DNA of 64,000 nucleotides from DUQW01 sp050953825 (GTDB taxonomy: Bacteria; Bacillota_I; Bacilli_A; Acholeplasmatales; Acholeplasmataceae): NCBI GenBank assembly GCA_050953825.1, contig JBMNNF010000013.1:124001-188000 (forward strand), read 5' to 3'. Under the pieces are notes generated by a model. It was not told where the DNA came from. It was given only the letters and a program-made list of their open reading frames with translations, and did not search any database. Below are positions 50,706 through 60,252 of this stretch, in pieces. Position 1 is the stretch's first letter. Each line of letters begins with the position of its first letter. The position numbers and the translations under genes are program-made.

Positions 50706-51872
50706 TTATTTCTCCTTCTTGACATATTTATAAAATGTCAATCCTAATAAAACTAAAGAAATACCAATCAAAGCCAGCATGTCGTACCAATAATTAGTCA
50801 AGTTTCCAAAATCTAATTGGACAAAAGAATCACTAATCAATCCATTAACATTTAAATAAGCTAATGGTTTAGCATAAACATTGATAAAGAATTTAATCGC
50901 ACCAACCATCATTCCCGCAAAAAAACCACCAAGAGTACCGACCAGTATGATAATCGCGATAACAGCATTTTCGCTTAAGGTGTTAAAGAAGATACCAAAG
51001 AAAAATCCAGTAATATTCATCGAAATTATACCTAAGAATACTGCTAGTAAAGCGAGCCAAATATTACCAAAAGTAACATCAAAGAAGAAGATTAACGTAA
51101 CTAAATAAATGGCTACGATAATAAATTGAATTAAAAGGGAACTTAAAATTGAACTAAACAATAATTTTGGTCGACTAACTCCACTGACCTTAACCCTTTT
51201 AGCAAAAGCGTAAGTATTAAAGCGATATATTTTCGCTTGTTCAAATGCGATAAAAGCGCCGTAAATAATTGCCAAAGCTACTACAGTGTAATAGTGATTG
51301 TTGATATAATCTAATTTTTTATTACCTGATTGTCTTAAATAAACATTATTATATCCTTCCATATGTTTATTTAAAGCTTGTTCAAAAGTAATAGTATAGT
51401 TACTTTCTTCCATCAATAACAGTGAAACATCGGCAGCATTATTATAATCATTAATAATACTTTCTAGTAAGGTTGTATCTAAGTCGATAGTTTTAGATCT
51501 AATAACAAATTGATTATTAACTTTATCTAAATAAATGGTTCCGTCTTTCTTAAATTCTTCTTTCGCTTCATCTAACGTTTTTGGAACCATATTAAAAATA
51601 GGAACTAATAAAGTTTCTTCATGTGTTAGATTTTTTTCATATTCAGCATTGGTTAATAAATCATCAATTAAATACTGTTTATCAATACCATCTTCAGGAA
51701 ATGATTCTTTGATATAGTTAACAGTTATCGTTTCAAAAAAATCGCTATTTTTAATAGATTGAAACACGAGGTGAAAAATAAAGCTTAACGCAATCGGAAA
51801 CACTAGAGCCCAAAAGATTAAAACTTTATTTTTAATTAATTTCTTAAAGTTTAAAATAAACAAGTTTTTCAT
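50706..51872 (-). CDS. ABC-2 type permease (first subunit)
   Basis: A 388-residue permease of the same layout: an N-terminal helix (~16-36), ~150 extracytoplasmic residues and six helices (~190-385), with motif-poor but characteristic regions such as ILVGTLGGFFAGMMVGA. It starts 1 base after the ATPase stop, and the two permeases probably form a heterodimer. Substrate unknown; similar three-gene sets confer resistance to membrane-active compounds. Confidence 0.82.
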   Translation of the reverse strand: MKNLFILNFKKLIKNKVLIFWALVFPIALSFIFHLVFQSIKNSDFFETITVNYIKESFPEDGIDKQYLIDDLLTNAEYEKNLTHEETLLVPIFNMVPKTLDEAKEEFKKDGTIYLDKVNNQFVIRSKTIDLDTTLLESIINDYNNAADVSLLLMEESNYTITFEQALNKHMEGYNNVYLRQSGNKKLDYINNHYYTVVALAIIYGAFIAFEQAKIYRFNTYAFAKRVKVSGVSRPKLLFSSILSSLLIQFIIVAIYLVTLIFFFDVTFGNIWLALLAVFLGIISMNITGFFFGIFFNTLSENAVIAIIILVGTLGGFFAGMMVGAIKFFINVYAKPLAYLNVNGLISDSFVQLDFGNLTNYWYDMLALIGISLVLLGLTFYKYVKKEK

Positions 51873-51873
51873 A

Positions 51874-52821
51874 TTAATCTCTTAACTCTTTTCCAGTTAA
51901 CTCTAAAAAAACATCATTTAAGCTAGGCTTACTTGAATTAATTTTCGTATAATCAATATTAAAACGATCTAATAAACCAATTATTTTACTCAAAGTTTTA
52001 TTGTCTTGATCAGTTTTAATAATTACTTTTGAATGATTTTTAGTAACTTCAACAACTTCCTTCATATTTTTAATTTCAATAATCGCTTCATCATTAAAGT
52101 CATTGTTGTATTCAATTTCAATAAATTCGACTAAATCAATTTTATCGATTAATTCATCATACGTTCCGTTCGCAATAACTTTTCCCTTGTCCATAATTAC
52201 AATATAATCACATAAAAACTCAATCTCTTCCATATAGTGAGAAGTATAAACAATAGTCGCTCCATTTTGGTTCAAGTATTTAATTTGTTCTAGGATGTGG
52301 TTTCTACTTTGTGGATCAATTCCAACGGTTGGTTCATCAAAAAAGATAAGTTTAGGCTTATGAGCTATTCCACAAGCGATATGAAGTCTTCTTAATAAAC
52401 CGCCACTTAATTTAGAAGGTTTATATTTTTGATAATCAGTAATTTGAACTAATTCCATCGCTTCTTGAACATATTTATCTCTTGTAGTTTTGTCGTTAAT
52501 ATATAAACCACAAAAAAACGTAATATTTTCTAAAACGTTTAATTCATTAAAAACACCGACTTCTTGAGTAACTAATCCGATGTTACTCTTAATCTCTTGT
52601 TTACTATTGAATTTATTATTAAATAAGACTATTTCGCCTTTTTCATAATCAATTAAATCTAAAATTGAGTTAATTGTTGTAGTCTTACCACTACCATTAG
52701 GACCTAAAAGACCAAAGATTTCTCCCTCTTTAACAATAAGGCTTAAATCATCAACGGCTTTTACTCCCTTTTTATAGGTTTTACTAAGTCCATTTATTTC
52801 TATTACTAAGTCTTCTTTCAT
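51874..52821 (-). CDS. ABC transporter ATP-binding protein
   Basis: A 315-residue ATPase. Walker A GPNGSGKTTT is at ~39-48, the signature LSGGLLRRL, Walker B LIFFDEPTVGID and the switch His in YTSHYMEEIE are intact. The C-terminal ~80 residues form the accessory domain common to ABC-2 drug exporters, ending NDVFLELTGKELRD. It heads the exporter operon. The start ATG at 52819-52821 has no close ribosome site; a strong GGAGGAGG lies 50 bases upstream, and a 3-codon reading frame overlaps the start. Confidence 0.9.
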   Translation of the reverse strand: MKEDLVIEINGLSKTYKKGVKAVDDLSLIVKEGEIFGLLGPNGSGKTTTINSILDLIDYEKGEIVLFNNKFNSKQEIKSNIGLVTQEVGVFNELNVLENITFFCGLYINDKTTRDKYVQEAMELVQITDYQKYKPSKLSGGLLRRLHIACGIAHKPKLIFFDEPTVGIDPQSRNHILEQIKYLNQNGATIVYTSHYMEEIEFLCDYIVIMDKGKVIANGTYDELIDKIDLVEFIEIEYNNDFNDEAIIEIKNMKEVVEVTKNHSKVIIKTDQDNKTLSKIIGLLDRFNIDYTKINSSKPSLNDVFLELTGKELRD

Positions 52822-53051
52822 ATCATCATTTTTACTTCAAATATTAATTGAAATAATATTTATTAAGTAAACCTCCTCCAAAGTGATAATAGCATATATC
52901 AAAAAATTAAATAAATTTTTACGAGATTATTTACACCCCGTTTACATTTAAGAATGATTGTGAAGAAAAAACGATAATTGATATGATGAAATGAAGATGA
53001 AATAGATTAGTTTTTTAAATAGATTAATATAGCCAAAGGAGTAGAGAGAAT

Positions 53052-53695
53052 ATCAAGAAACACAAGATTTATGTGTTAGGCAGTATTGACATGGATTTAG
53101 TTATATCAACTAATGTTTTTCCTAAACAAAGAGAAACAGTTAGTGAGGAAAGTTTTTTATTAATCAAGGTGGTAAAAGGAGCTAATCAAACTGTCCAAAC
53201 TGCTAAATTAAAAGAAGATGTTAATAAAAACTTAGATGGTAAAGAAAAAGGAATGATTACAATTTGCAATCCAGCATCTTATAGTAACGATGTTAAAGAA
53301 ATGTTGAACTATATTGATTATTTATTAGTAAATCAAACAGAAGCGGAACTAATGACGGCATTTATCCTAAAACGGAAGCTGATTGTCTAAAGGTTTATTA
53401 CACCGTGAAAGAACAAGGAGTGAAACATTTGTTAATTAGCCGTGAAGGTAAGGGTGCAGTCCTAATTAAGAATGAAAAATACATTTATTAGCCCTTTTTC
53501 AAAATTAATGCTGTTGATATGACTGGGGCCGGCGATGCGTTCATAGGGGCGTTTTCCAGATGTTTATTCAAAAATATTTGTAGTGAAGCGAAATTAAGAT
53601 TTTGTAACGCCACTTCAGCATTGGTTTGTACAAAATCAAGAGTCCAACAGTCAATGCCAACACTGGATGAAGTCTTAAAATTCCTTAGAAAATGA
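53052..53695 (+). pseudogene. Decayed ribokinase-like (PfkB) gene
   Basis: Remains of a ribokinase-type sugar kinase. The N-terminal HKIYVLGSIDMDLVISTNVF and KGANQTVQTAKL are clear, but the start ATG is missing (ATC at 53052), the middle of the gene is deleted (about half the family's ~300 residues are gone), the frame shifts near 53360, and an in-frame TAG lies near 53490. After that the catalytic MTGAGDAFIGAFS and C-terminal TLDEVLKFLRK are recognisable. No functional product is expected. Confidence 0.88.
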
Positions 53696-53713
53696 TAATT
53701 TTGTAAAATTAAG

Positions 53714-53757
53714 AAAAAAGCAATTATCCTTCAAAAAAATGAGGCAATTGCTTTTTT
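53714..53757 (+). terminator. Terminator after the ribokinase remnant
   Basis: AAAAAGCAATT pairs with AATTGCTTTTT with an inner CCT / AGG pair, followed by a T run. It has outlived the gene. Confidence 0.8.
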
Positions 53758-53837
53758 AATATTTTATATTAAAATTTGCCTTATCCCTTACTTTTTAATC
53801 CTTAAAAGTGTATACTTATTATAAGGGGGCAGTAAAA

Positions 53838-54803
53838 ATGACTGTAATTGATGGAAAAAAAGTAAAATTATTTTCATTAAGTGCAAACAAACCACTAGCA
53901 GAAGAAATTTCAAGAGCGTCAGGCGTTCCACTATCAATCGCTAACGTGTTAAGATTTGCTGATAATGAAATGACTGTTAACATTGAAGAGAGCGTTAGAG
54001 GTTATCATGTGTTTGTGGTTCAACCAACATCTGAACCAGCTAACGAACACTATATGGAACTCTTCATTATGATTGATGCATTAAAAAGAGCATCAGCGGC
54101 ATCGATAAACATTATTATGCCATACTATGGTTACTCAAGACAAGATCGAAAAGCTAGATCTAGAGAACCAATTACTTCAAAATTAATGGCTGATATGTTA
54201 CAAGTTGCTGGTGCAACACGAGTAATTTGTATTGATTTGCATGCGGGACAAATCCAAGGATTCTTCGACATTCCAATTGATAATTTCCCAGCAGCTCCGC
54301 TACTGGCAAGTTATTTTAAAAGAAAAAGAATGAAAGATTTAGTAATTGTTTCGCCAGACCACGGTGGAGCTACGAGAGCGAGGGCGTTTGCTCGACTTCT
54401 TGGTGGTGCACCTCTAGCAATTATTGATAAAAGAAGACCTCAACCAAATGTTGCCGAAGTGATTAATATTATCGGAGAAGTCAAAGGTAAAACTGCGATT
54501 ATTGTTGATGATATTATTGATACAGCCGGAACAATGGTTGCTGCATCGGAAGCGCTAAAATTAGCTGGTGCAGTTGAAATATATGCTGCAGCAACTCACC
54601 CAGTCTTATCGCACCCAGCACTTGAAAGAATCGAAAATTCATGTATTAAAGAGGTTGTTGTAACTGATACAATTGATTTAGGTGATAAAAAATCCAAAAA
54701 ACTCAAACAAGTTTCAATTGGTAAATTATTAGGCGAAACAATCTTACATTTAATGAGAGATGAAGCTATCTCACAAATTTTTAACCGAATGGAAGAGGAT
54801 TAA
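53838..54803 (+). CDS. prs: Ribose-phosphate pyrophosphokinase
   Basis: A 321-residue enzyme that makes PRPP from ribose 5-phosphate and ATP for nucleotide synthesis. The PRPP signature is in VDDIIDTAGTMVAASE; DLHAGQIQGFFDIPIDN and SPDHGGATRARAFA are conserved. The ATG at 53838 is chosen because AAGGGGG lies 8 bases upstream; the frame is open 10 codons more. It overlaps pth by one base (TAATG). Prs-pth-mfd order is as in Bacillus. Confidence 0.97.
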   Translation: MTVIDGKKVKLFSLSANKPLAEEISRASGVPLSIANVLRFADNEMTVNIEESVRGYHVFVVQPTSEPANEHYMELFIMIDALKRASAASINIIMPYYGYSRQDRKARSREPITSKLMADMLQVAGATRVICIDLHAGQIQGFFDIPIDNFPAAPLLASYFKRKRMKDLVIVSPDHGGATRARAFARLLGGAPLAIIDKRRPQPNVAEVINIIGEVKGKTAIIVDDIIDTAGTMVAASEALKLAGAVEIYAAATHPVLSHPALERIENSCIKEVVVTDTIDLGDKKSKKLKQVSIGKLLGETILHLMRDEAISQIFNRMEED

Positions 54804-55372
54804 TGAAATTAATAATCGGATTAGGAAATCCAGGATTAAAATATCGACATACGAGACATAATTTAGGTTTTATGGTTGTTGATGAATTGGCTAATCAACT
54901 TAATCTAAAGTTTAAATACCATCAATCTTTTAAATCAGATATTATTGAAACTTTAATTAACAATGAAAAAGTAATTATTGTAAAACCATTAACTTATATG
55001 AATTTATCTGGTGAGGCAGTTTCAAAAATTGTGAATTATTACAAGGTAGATTTTGAAGATATGATAGTAATAGTTGATGATTTAGCATTAGAAGTTGGTA
55101 AATTAAGATTAAGAGAATTTGGTAGTGATGGAGGACATAACGGTTTAAAAAACATCGACCAACATTTACCAGATGCTAAATATAAACGAATTAGAATTGG
55201 CATTGGCGAAAATAATTTGCCTGAAGTAAATGATTATGTTTTAGGAAAATTTCCAAAATCTGAACATCAAGCTATTGAAACTGCAATTTTAGATGCAGTT
55301 GATGCCCTAAAATATTTTATTGAAAATAAACCATATTTAGATATTATGACTCAGTATAACACCCCAAAATAA
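54803..55372 (+). CDS. pth: Peptidyl-tRNA hydrolase
   Basis: A 189-residue enzyme that frees tRNA from dropped-off peptidyl-tRNA. GLGNPGLKYRHTRHNLGF is the N-terminal motif with the catalytic His in TRHN, KPLTYMNLSGEAV and DDLALEVGKLRLR follow, and GGHNGLKNI is the RNA-contact motif. Normal length. It lies between prs and mfd. Confidence 0.96.
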   Translation: MKLIIGLGNPGLKYRHTRHNLGFMVVDELANQLNLKFKYHQSFKSDIIETLINNEKVIIVKPLTYMNLSGEAVSKIVNYYKVDFEDMIVIVDDLALEVGKLRLREFGSDGGHNGLKNIDQHLPDAKYKRIRIGIGENNLPEVNDYVLGKFPKSEHQAIETAILDAVDALKYFIENKPYLDIMTQYNTPK

Positions 55373-55391
55373 GTTAAAGAGGGTAATTAAA

Positions 55392-58300
55392 ATCGAAAGT
55401 TATTTACTGAATAAGTACCAAGAATTATTTGAAAAGATAAAACCTGGTAAAAAATTTAAGCACTCCAACATTTACTTTAATATGTTGATGATAAAAAACA
55501 GTTTTGTTTCTAAAAATAAAACTGTTTTTGTCGTTTTACCTAATTTATTTGAAGCTCAAAAATATTATGACAATTTATCAACAATAGTTGGTGAAGAAAA
55601 TGTTTTGTTTTATCCTAATGATCCAACACTTACCACGCTAATGGCTTTAGGAAGTTCTGATTTTTTAAATGAAAGATTATATACAATAAGAGCTCTACTA
55701 ACAGGTAAACCTTATATAGTTGTTACAACTCATCTTGGTTTAAAAAGAAGAACTTTATCAGTTGATGATTATAAAAAATCGGTAAAAACTTTAAAAACTA
55801 ATGATGAAATCTCAATAAAAAAATTATCATATATTTTACAAGCTAACGGATATGAAAGAAACTATATCGTTGAACGACCTGGTGAGTTTAGCGTTCGGGG
55901 AAATATTGTTGATATTTTCACTAAGGAAAATCAATTTCCATACCGTTTAGATTTTTTTGGTGATGAAATTGAAATTATTAAAATCTTTGATATAGATGAT
56001 CAAAGATCTTTTGATAGCGTTTCAGAAATTGATATTATGCCATTAAATGAGATTTTCTTTACTGAGGAAATAAAAGATGCAGCTATCGCTAGAATCAATA
56101 AATATTTCGATGAATATCAATTAAATGATAGAGAAAAAGAAAAATTATTTAATGATTTGGAAAACATTAATGAAAGAAGAAACTTCTCAACATTATCAAT
56201 ATATACTTCATTTTTTAATAGTAAACCAACTAATATTTTAGATTTTTCTAATGATAAAGAAATTTTTGTCATAGATAAACATCAAATGATTATTGATGAA
56301 AAAAATTTAAAAGATGATATTAAATCGTTTTCGATGAGTTTAGGGAATTCTAAAGCTTATGAAGAAATACCATTTTATTTATCATTAGAAGAATCACTTA
56401 AAATAAAATATATTGAAATTAATAATTTCGGAATTGATTCAAATAATGAATATGAATCACTTAATATAAAAGATTTGAACTATTATGCTAATAACTATGA
56501 GTTATTTTATATAGATAATAAAGAATATTTTAATAATTATACAGTTATTATTACGATTAAAAATAAAGATTTTTTCAAGAAATTTAAAATATTTATTAAT
56601 GAAAAAGGATTGTTATTTAATGAGGATGCCATTATAGAAAATGAAATCAATATTATTTCAGGCGAACATTTGTTTAATTTTTTAGATCATAAAAATAAAA
56701 TTTTAGTAATATCTGACAGCCATTTAATATCTCACAAAATTAAACCGAAAATTAGATATCGAAGTGTCTTAAATGAATCAAGTAAAATTCGAAGTGTTAC
56801 TGAATTGTCCCCAGGTGATTTTGTGGTTCATTATGAACACGGTATCGCTAAATACCTTGGATTAGTGACAATGGATCTTACAGGTGTTAAAAGAGATTAT
56901 TTACAACTAGAGTATGCCAATAACGAAAGTATGTATATTCCGGTTGACCAAATTGATTTAATTTTAAAATATGGTAGTCGGGAAGGAAAAAAACCTAAAC
57001 TTTCAAGATTAGGTGGTAAAACTTGGGCTAATACTAAAGCGAGAGTTAAGAAAAGAATTAAAGATTTATCTGATAAATTATTAAATTTATATGCCGCAAG
57101 AGAAGTATCTGATGCTTATGAATTTAATGTTCATAAAACAGCTGAATTTGAGTTTTCCCAAGACTTTATATACGAAGAAACTAAAGATCAACAAAGAGCG
57201 ATCGAAGAAACTTTATCAGATATGTCAAGTCCTAAGTTAATGGATAGATTAGTAATAGGAGATGTTGGTTTTGGGAAAACCGAAGTTGCCTTAAGGGCTG
57301 CCTTCAAGGCTGTCCTTGATGGCAAGCAAGTAGCCTATCTTGTTCCAACAACAATTCTTGCTAGACAACACTATTATACGTTTATCGATCGATTTGATAA
57401 ATATGGCGCTAATGTCGCTTTGTTAAGTCGTTTTCAAACTCAAGCCGAACAAAAAGAAATCATCAAACGATTAAAGAGCGGATTGATTGATGTCGTGATT
57501 GGAACACATAGAATTTTATCGCAAGATATCGGATTTAAAGATTTAGGATTATTCATTATTGATGAGGAACAAAGATTTGGTGTTGAACATAAAGAAAGAA
57601 TTAAAGAACTAAAAGTCAATGTTGATACATTAACCTTAACTGCAACACCAATTCCAAGAACACTTCAAATGTCACTATCCGGATTAAAAGATATGTCAAT
57701 GATTGAGACGCCGCCACGTAATCGTTATCCAATTCAAACTTATGTAATGCCAAGAAATGAAACAATTATTAAAGAAGCGATTGAAAGAGAAATTGCTCGA
57801 GGTGGACAAGTTTTTTATTTATATAATCGGGTTCAATCAATTCCTCGAATTGTGCAAAAATTAGAAAAACTTGTTCCAGAGGCGAAAATTAATTTCGCAC
57901 ATGGAAAAATGAATCGTCATGATATAGAAGATGTGTTATCAGATTTTATTAGTCATGAATTTAATGTTTTAGTGGCGACAACAATTATTGAAACAGGAAT
58001 TGATATTCCAAATACTAATACAATTATTATTCATGATTCTGATCAATTAGGATTAGCTCAACTATATCAAGTTAGAGGTCGAGTCGGAAGATCAGATAAA
58101 ATTGCTTATGCATATTTAATGTATGATAAAAATAAAATTTTAACAGATGCAACTAAAAAACGATTAAACGCTATTGAAAGGTATACCGAATTAGGTTCAG
58201 GCTTTAAAGTGGCGATAGAAGATTTAACAATTAGAGGTGCTGGTGATTTGTTAGGAAGTGAACAATCAGGATTTATTGACTCAGTAGGAATTGAGATGTA

Positions 58301-58793
58301 TACCGAATTATTAAGAGAAGTTATTACCGGCAAAGAAAAAGTAATTACTTCGAATAATGAAGTTTATGTTTCGCAACATGTTGCACCTGAATATATTAAT
58401 AATGATCTAGTTAGAATTGAAATTCATAAATCAATTTCTAGGATCAATACTTTTGAAGATGTCGAAAATTTAAAATTAGAATTAGAAGATAGATTTGGAG
58501 AAATTGATCAAGAATTAATTTTATATATGTATGAAAAATTATATAAAAAGCAAGCCCACCGAATAGGAGTTGAAAAAACCGATGTCACTCCAAATCAGGT
58601 TGAAATTAAGATTTCTAAAGAAAAAAGTAAAGAAATTGATGGGAATAAACTTTTTAAATTAGCATCTCATTATCATACTCCAACTTCTTTGAGTTATTTA
58701 AAAGAAAAAGTTGGAATTAAATTTGATATGCGTAACGAGAAAAAACACTGGTTATTTGTGTTAAATGTATTTTTAAGTAATTATTTAAAGTAG
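55392..58793 (+). CDS. mfd: Transcription-repair coupling factor Mfd, apparent ATC start
   Basis: An 1133-residue ATPase that removes stalled RNA polymerase and recruits UvrA. The N-terminal UvrB-like region is at ~30-330 (somewhat divergent), the RNA-polymerase-interacting domain at ~455-520 (LSPGDFVVHYEHGIAKYLGL), and the helicase core has GDVGFGKTEVALRAAFKA, DEEQRFGVEHKE, TATPIPRTLQMSL and QVRGRVGRS. The conserved frame runs upstream of the first ATG (55482) without a stop; AAGAGGG lies 8 bases before an ATC at 55392-55394, which is the best start by position. Starting at 55482 would drop ~30 residues and leave no ribosome site. Confidence 0.93.
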   Translation: MESYLLNKYQELFEKIKPGKKFKHSNIYFNMLMIKNSFVSKNKTVFVVLPNLFEAQKYYDNLSTIVGEENVLFYPNDPTLTTLMALGSSDFLNERLYTIRALLTGKPYIVVTTHLGLKRRTLSVDDYKKSVKTLKTNDEISIKKLSYILQANGYERNYIVERPGEFSVRGNIVDIFTKENQFPYRLDFFGDEIEIIKIFDIDDQRSFDSVSEIDIMPLNEIFFTEEIKDAAIARINKYFDEYQLNDREKEKLFNDLENINERRNFSTLSIYTSFFNSKPTNILDFSNDKEIFVIDKHQMIIDEKNLKDDIKSFSMSLGNSKAYEEIPFYLSLEESLKIKYIEINNFGIDSNNEYESLNIKDLNYYANNYELFYIDNKEYFNNYTVIITIKNKDFFKKFKIFINEKGLLFNEDAIIENEINIISGEHLFNFLDHKNKILVISDSHLISHKIKPKIRYRSVLNESSKIRSVTELSPGDFVVHYEHGIAKYLGLVTMDLTGVKRDYLQLEYANNESMYIPVDQIDLILKYGSREGKKPKLSRLGGKTWANTKARVKKRIKDLSDKLLNLYAAREVSDAYEFNVHKTAEFEFSQDFIYEETKDQQRAIEETLSDMSSPKLMDRLVIGDVGFGKTEVALRAAFKAVLDGKQVAYLVPTTILARQHYYTFIDRFDKYGANVALLSRFQTQAEQKEIIKRLKSGLIDVVIGTHRILSQDIGFKDLGLFIIDEEQRFGVEHKERIKELKVNVDTLTLTATPIPRTLQMSLSGLKDMSMIETPPRNRYPIQTYVMPRNETIIKEAIEREIARGGQVFYLYNRVQSIPRIVQKLEKLVPEAKINFAHGKMNRHDIEDVLSDFISHEFNVLVATTIIETGIDIPNTNTIIIHDSDQLGLAQLYQVRGRVGRSDKIAYAYLMYDKNKILTDATKKRLNAIERYTELGSGFKVAIEDLTIRGAGDLLGSEQSGFIDSVGIEMYTELLREVITGKEKVITSNNEVYVSQHVAPEYINNDLVRIEIHKSISRINTFEDVENLKLELEDRFGEIDQELILYMYEKLYKKQAHRIGVEKTDVTPNQVEIKISKEKSKEIDGNKLFKLASHYHTPTSLSYLKEKVGIKFDMRNEKKHWLFVLNVFLSNYLK

Positions 58794-58836
58794 ATAAAGA
58801 TACTCTATTAAGGTATAATAAAGAGTGGTGATATGG

Positions 58837-60252
58837 ATGTATGACGTAATTATTGTAGGGGCAGGACCCGCCGGAATTTATAATGCGTATGAGTTTATGT
58901 TAAAAGCTCCTCATTTAAAAGTTTTATTAATCGAAAAAGGATATGACATCTATAATAGAAGATGCCCAATTCTTATGGGCATACTCGAAAAGTGTCCGAT
59001 TGATAGAACGGGATATGTTGGGTGTCATCCAGCATGTTCAATAACATCTGGTTTTGGTGGATCTGGAGCCTATTCAGATGGTAAATTTAATATTACATCA
59101 GAATTTGGCGGTTGGATGACAGATTATTTAAGTAAAGATACTGTTTTAAAACTAATTAAATATGTTGATGAAATTAACTTAAAACACGGAGCCACCACCA
59201 CTATTACCGATCCTAGTACACCTAAAATTAAAGAAATTGAAAGAAAAGGTTTAGCAACTGGATTAAAATTATTAAGAGCGCAAGTAAGACACCTCGGCAC
59301 TGAACAAAATTTAGAAATTATGAAATCAATTTATGATGAATTAAAAGGCAAAATTGAAATGCACTTTATGACTGAAGTTGCCGACGTTTTAGTAGAAAAC
59401 AAAAAGGCTGTCGGTGTTAAATTAAAAGATGGAACAGTAATTAACGGAAAATACATTTTTATTGCAGCCGGAAGAGAAGGAGCTAATTGGCTTCATGCAA
59501 TTGCAAAAGCCCATAATTTAAAAATTACTAACAACCAAATTGATGTTGGTGTTAGAGTTGAAACTAACGATTTGATTATGGAAGAAATTAATGAGAATTT
59601 ATATGAAGGTAAATTTGTTTTCAACACTAGTGTCGGAACTAGCGTTAGAACATTTTGTTCAAATCCTAGTGGTCATGTAGTAGTTGAAAATCATGGAGGT
59701 ACCGTATTAGCAAATGGACATGCTTTTAATAACCCTGAATTAGGAACGACTAATACTAACTTCGCCTTACTTGTTTCTCATCATTTCAATGAACCTTTCT
59801 CAAATCCACATTTATACGGACACGCAATTGGTAGAATTGCTAATCAATTAACTGGTGGCACAGTTATTATTCAAAGATATGGTGATTTATTAAGAGGTAG
59901 AGCTACTACCGAAAATGATTTAAAAAATAATTTTGTTACTCCAAGTTTAAAAGAGGCAATGCCTGGTGATTTGGGACTGGCTTTGCCATATAACACATTA
60001 AAATCAGTCATTGAAATGATTGAAGCGTTAAATAAAGTTACTCCAGGAATCGCTAGTGAACATACATTACTTTATGGAGTTGAGACTAAATTTTATTCAG
60101 CAAGAATTGAAGTTAACGAATATTTTGAAACTAAAATTCAAAACTTATTTATTGGCGGCGATGGCGCCGGAATTACAAGAGGACTTGCCCAAGCGGGTGC
60201 TAACGGTGTTTGGGTTGCGAGAGAAATAATAAAAAGAGAGGGCAAAGTATGA
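58837..60252 (+). CDS. FAD-dependent dehydrogenase (COG2509-like)
   Basis: A 471-residue flavoprotein. The N-terminal DVIIVGAGPAGIYNAYEFML binds FAD; ACSITSGFGGSGAYSDGKFN contains a Cys-rich neighbourhood (CPI..KCPI..GCHPAC), and LFIGGDGAGITRGLAQAGAN closes the FAD site. The family is uncharacterised; the Cys cluster might bind an iron-sulphur cluster or act in redox chemistry. The ATG at 58837 is used; in-frame GTGs upstream lie in the probable ribosome site. TATAAT at 58814-58819 may be its promoter. It overlaps purA by 4 bases. Confidence 0.85.
   Translation: MYDVIIVGAGPAGIYNAYEFMLKAPHLKVLLIEKGYDIYNRRCPILMGILEKCPIDRTGYVGCHPACSITSGFGGSGAYSDGKFNITSEFGGWMTDYLSKDTVLKLIKYVDEINLKHGATTTITDPSTPKIKEIERKGLATGLKLLRAQVRHLGTEQNLEIMKSIYDELKGKIEMHFMTEVADVLVENKKAVGVKLKDGTVINGKYIFIAAGREGANWLHAIAKAHNLKITNNQIDVGVRVETNDLIMEEINENLYEGKFVFNTSVGTSVRTFCSNPSGHVVVENHGGTVLANGHAFNNPELGTTNTNFALLVSHHFNEPFSNPHLYGHAIGRIANQLTGGTVIIQRYGDLLRGRATTENDLKNNFVTPSLKEAMPGDLGLALPYNTLKSVIEMIEALNKVTPGIASEHTLLYGVETKFYSARIEVNEYFETKIQNLFIGGDGAGITRGLAQAGANGVWVAREIIKREGKV

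Noticed and set aside
53073..53390. A functional 105-residue protein
   Set aside because: The translated fragment is the frameshifted and deleted front of a ribokinase gene, not an independent gene.
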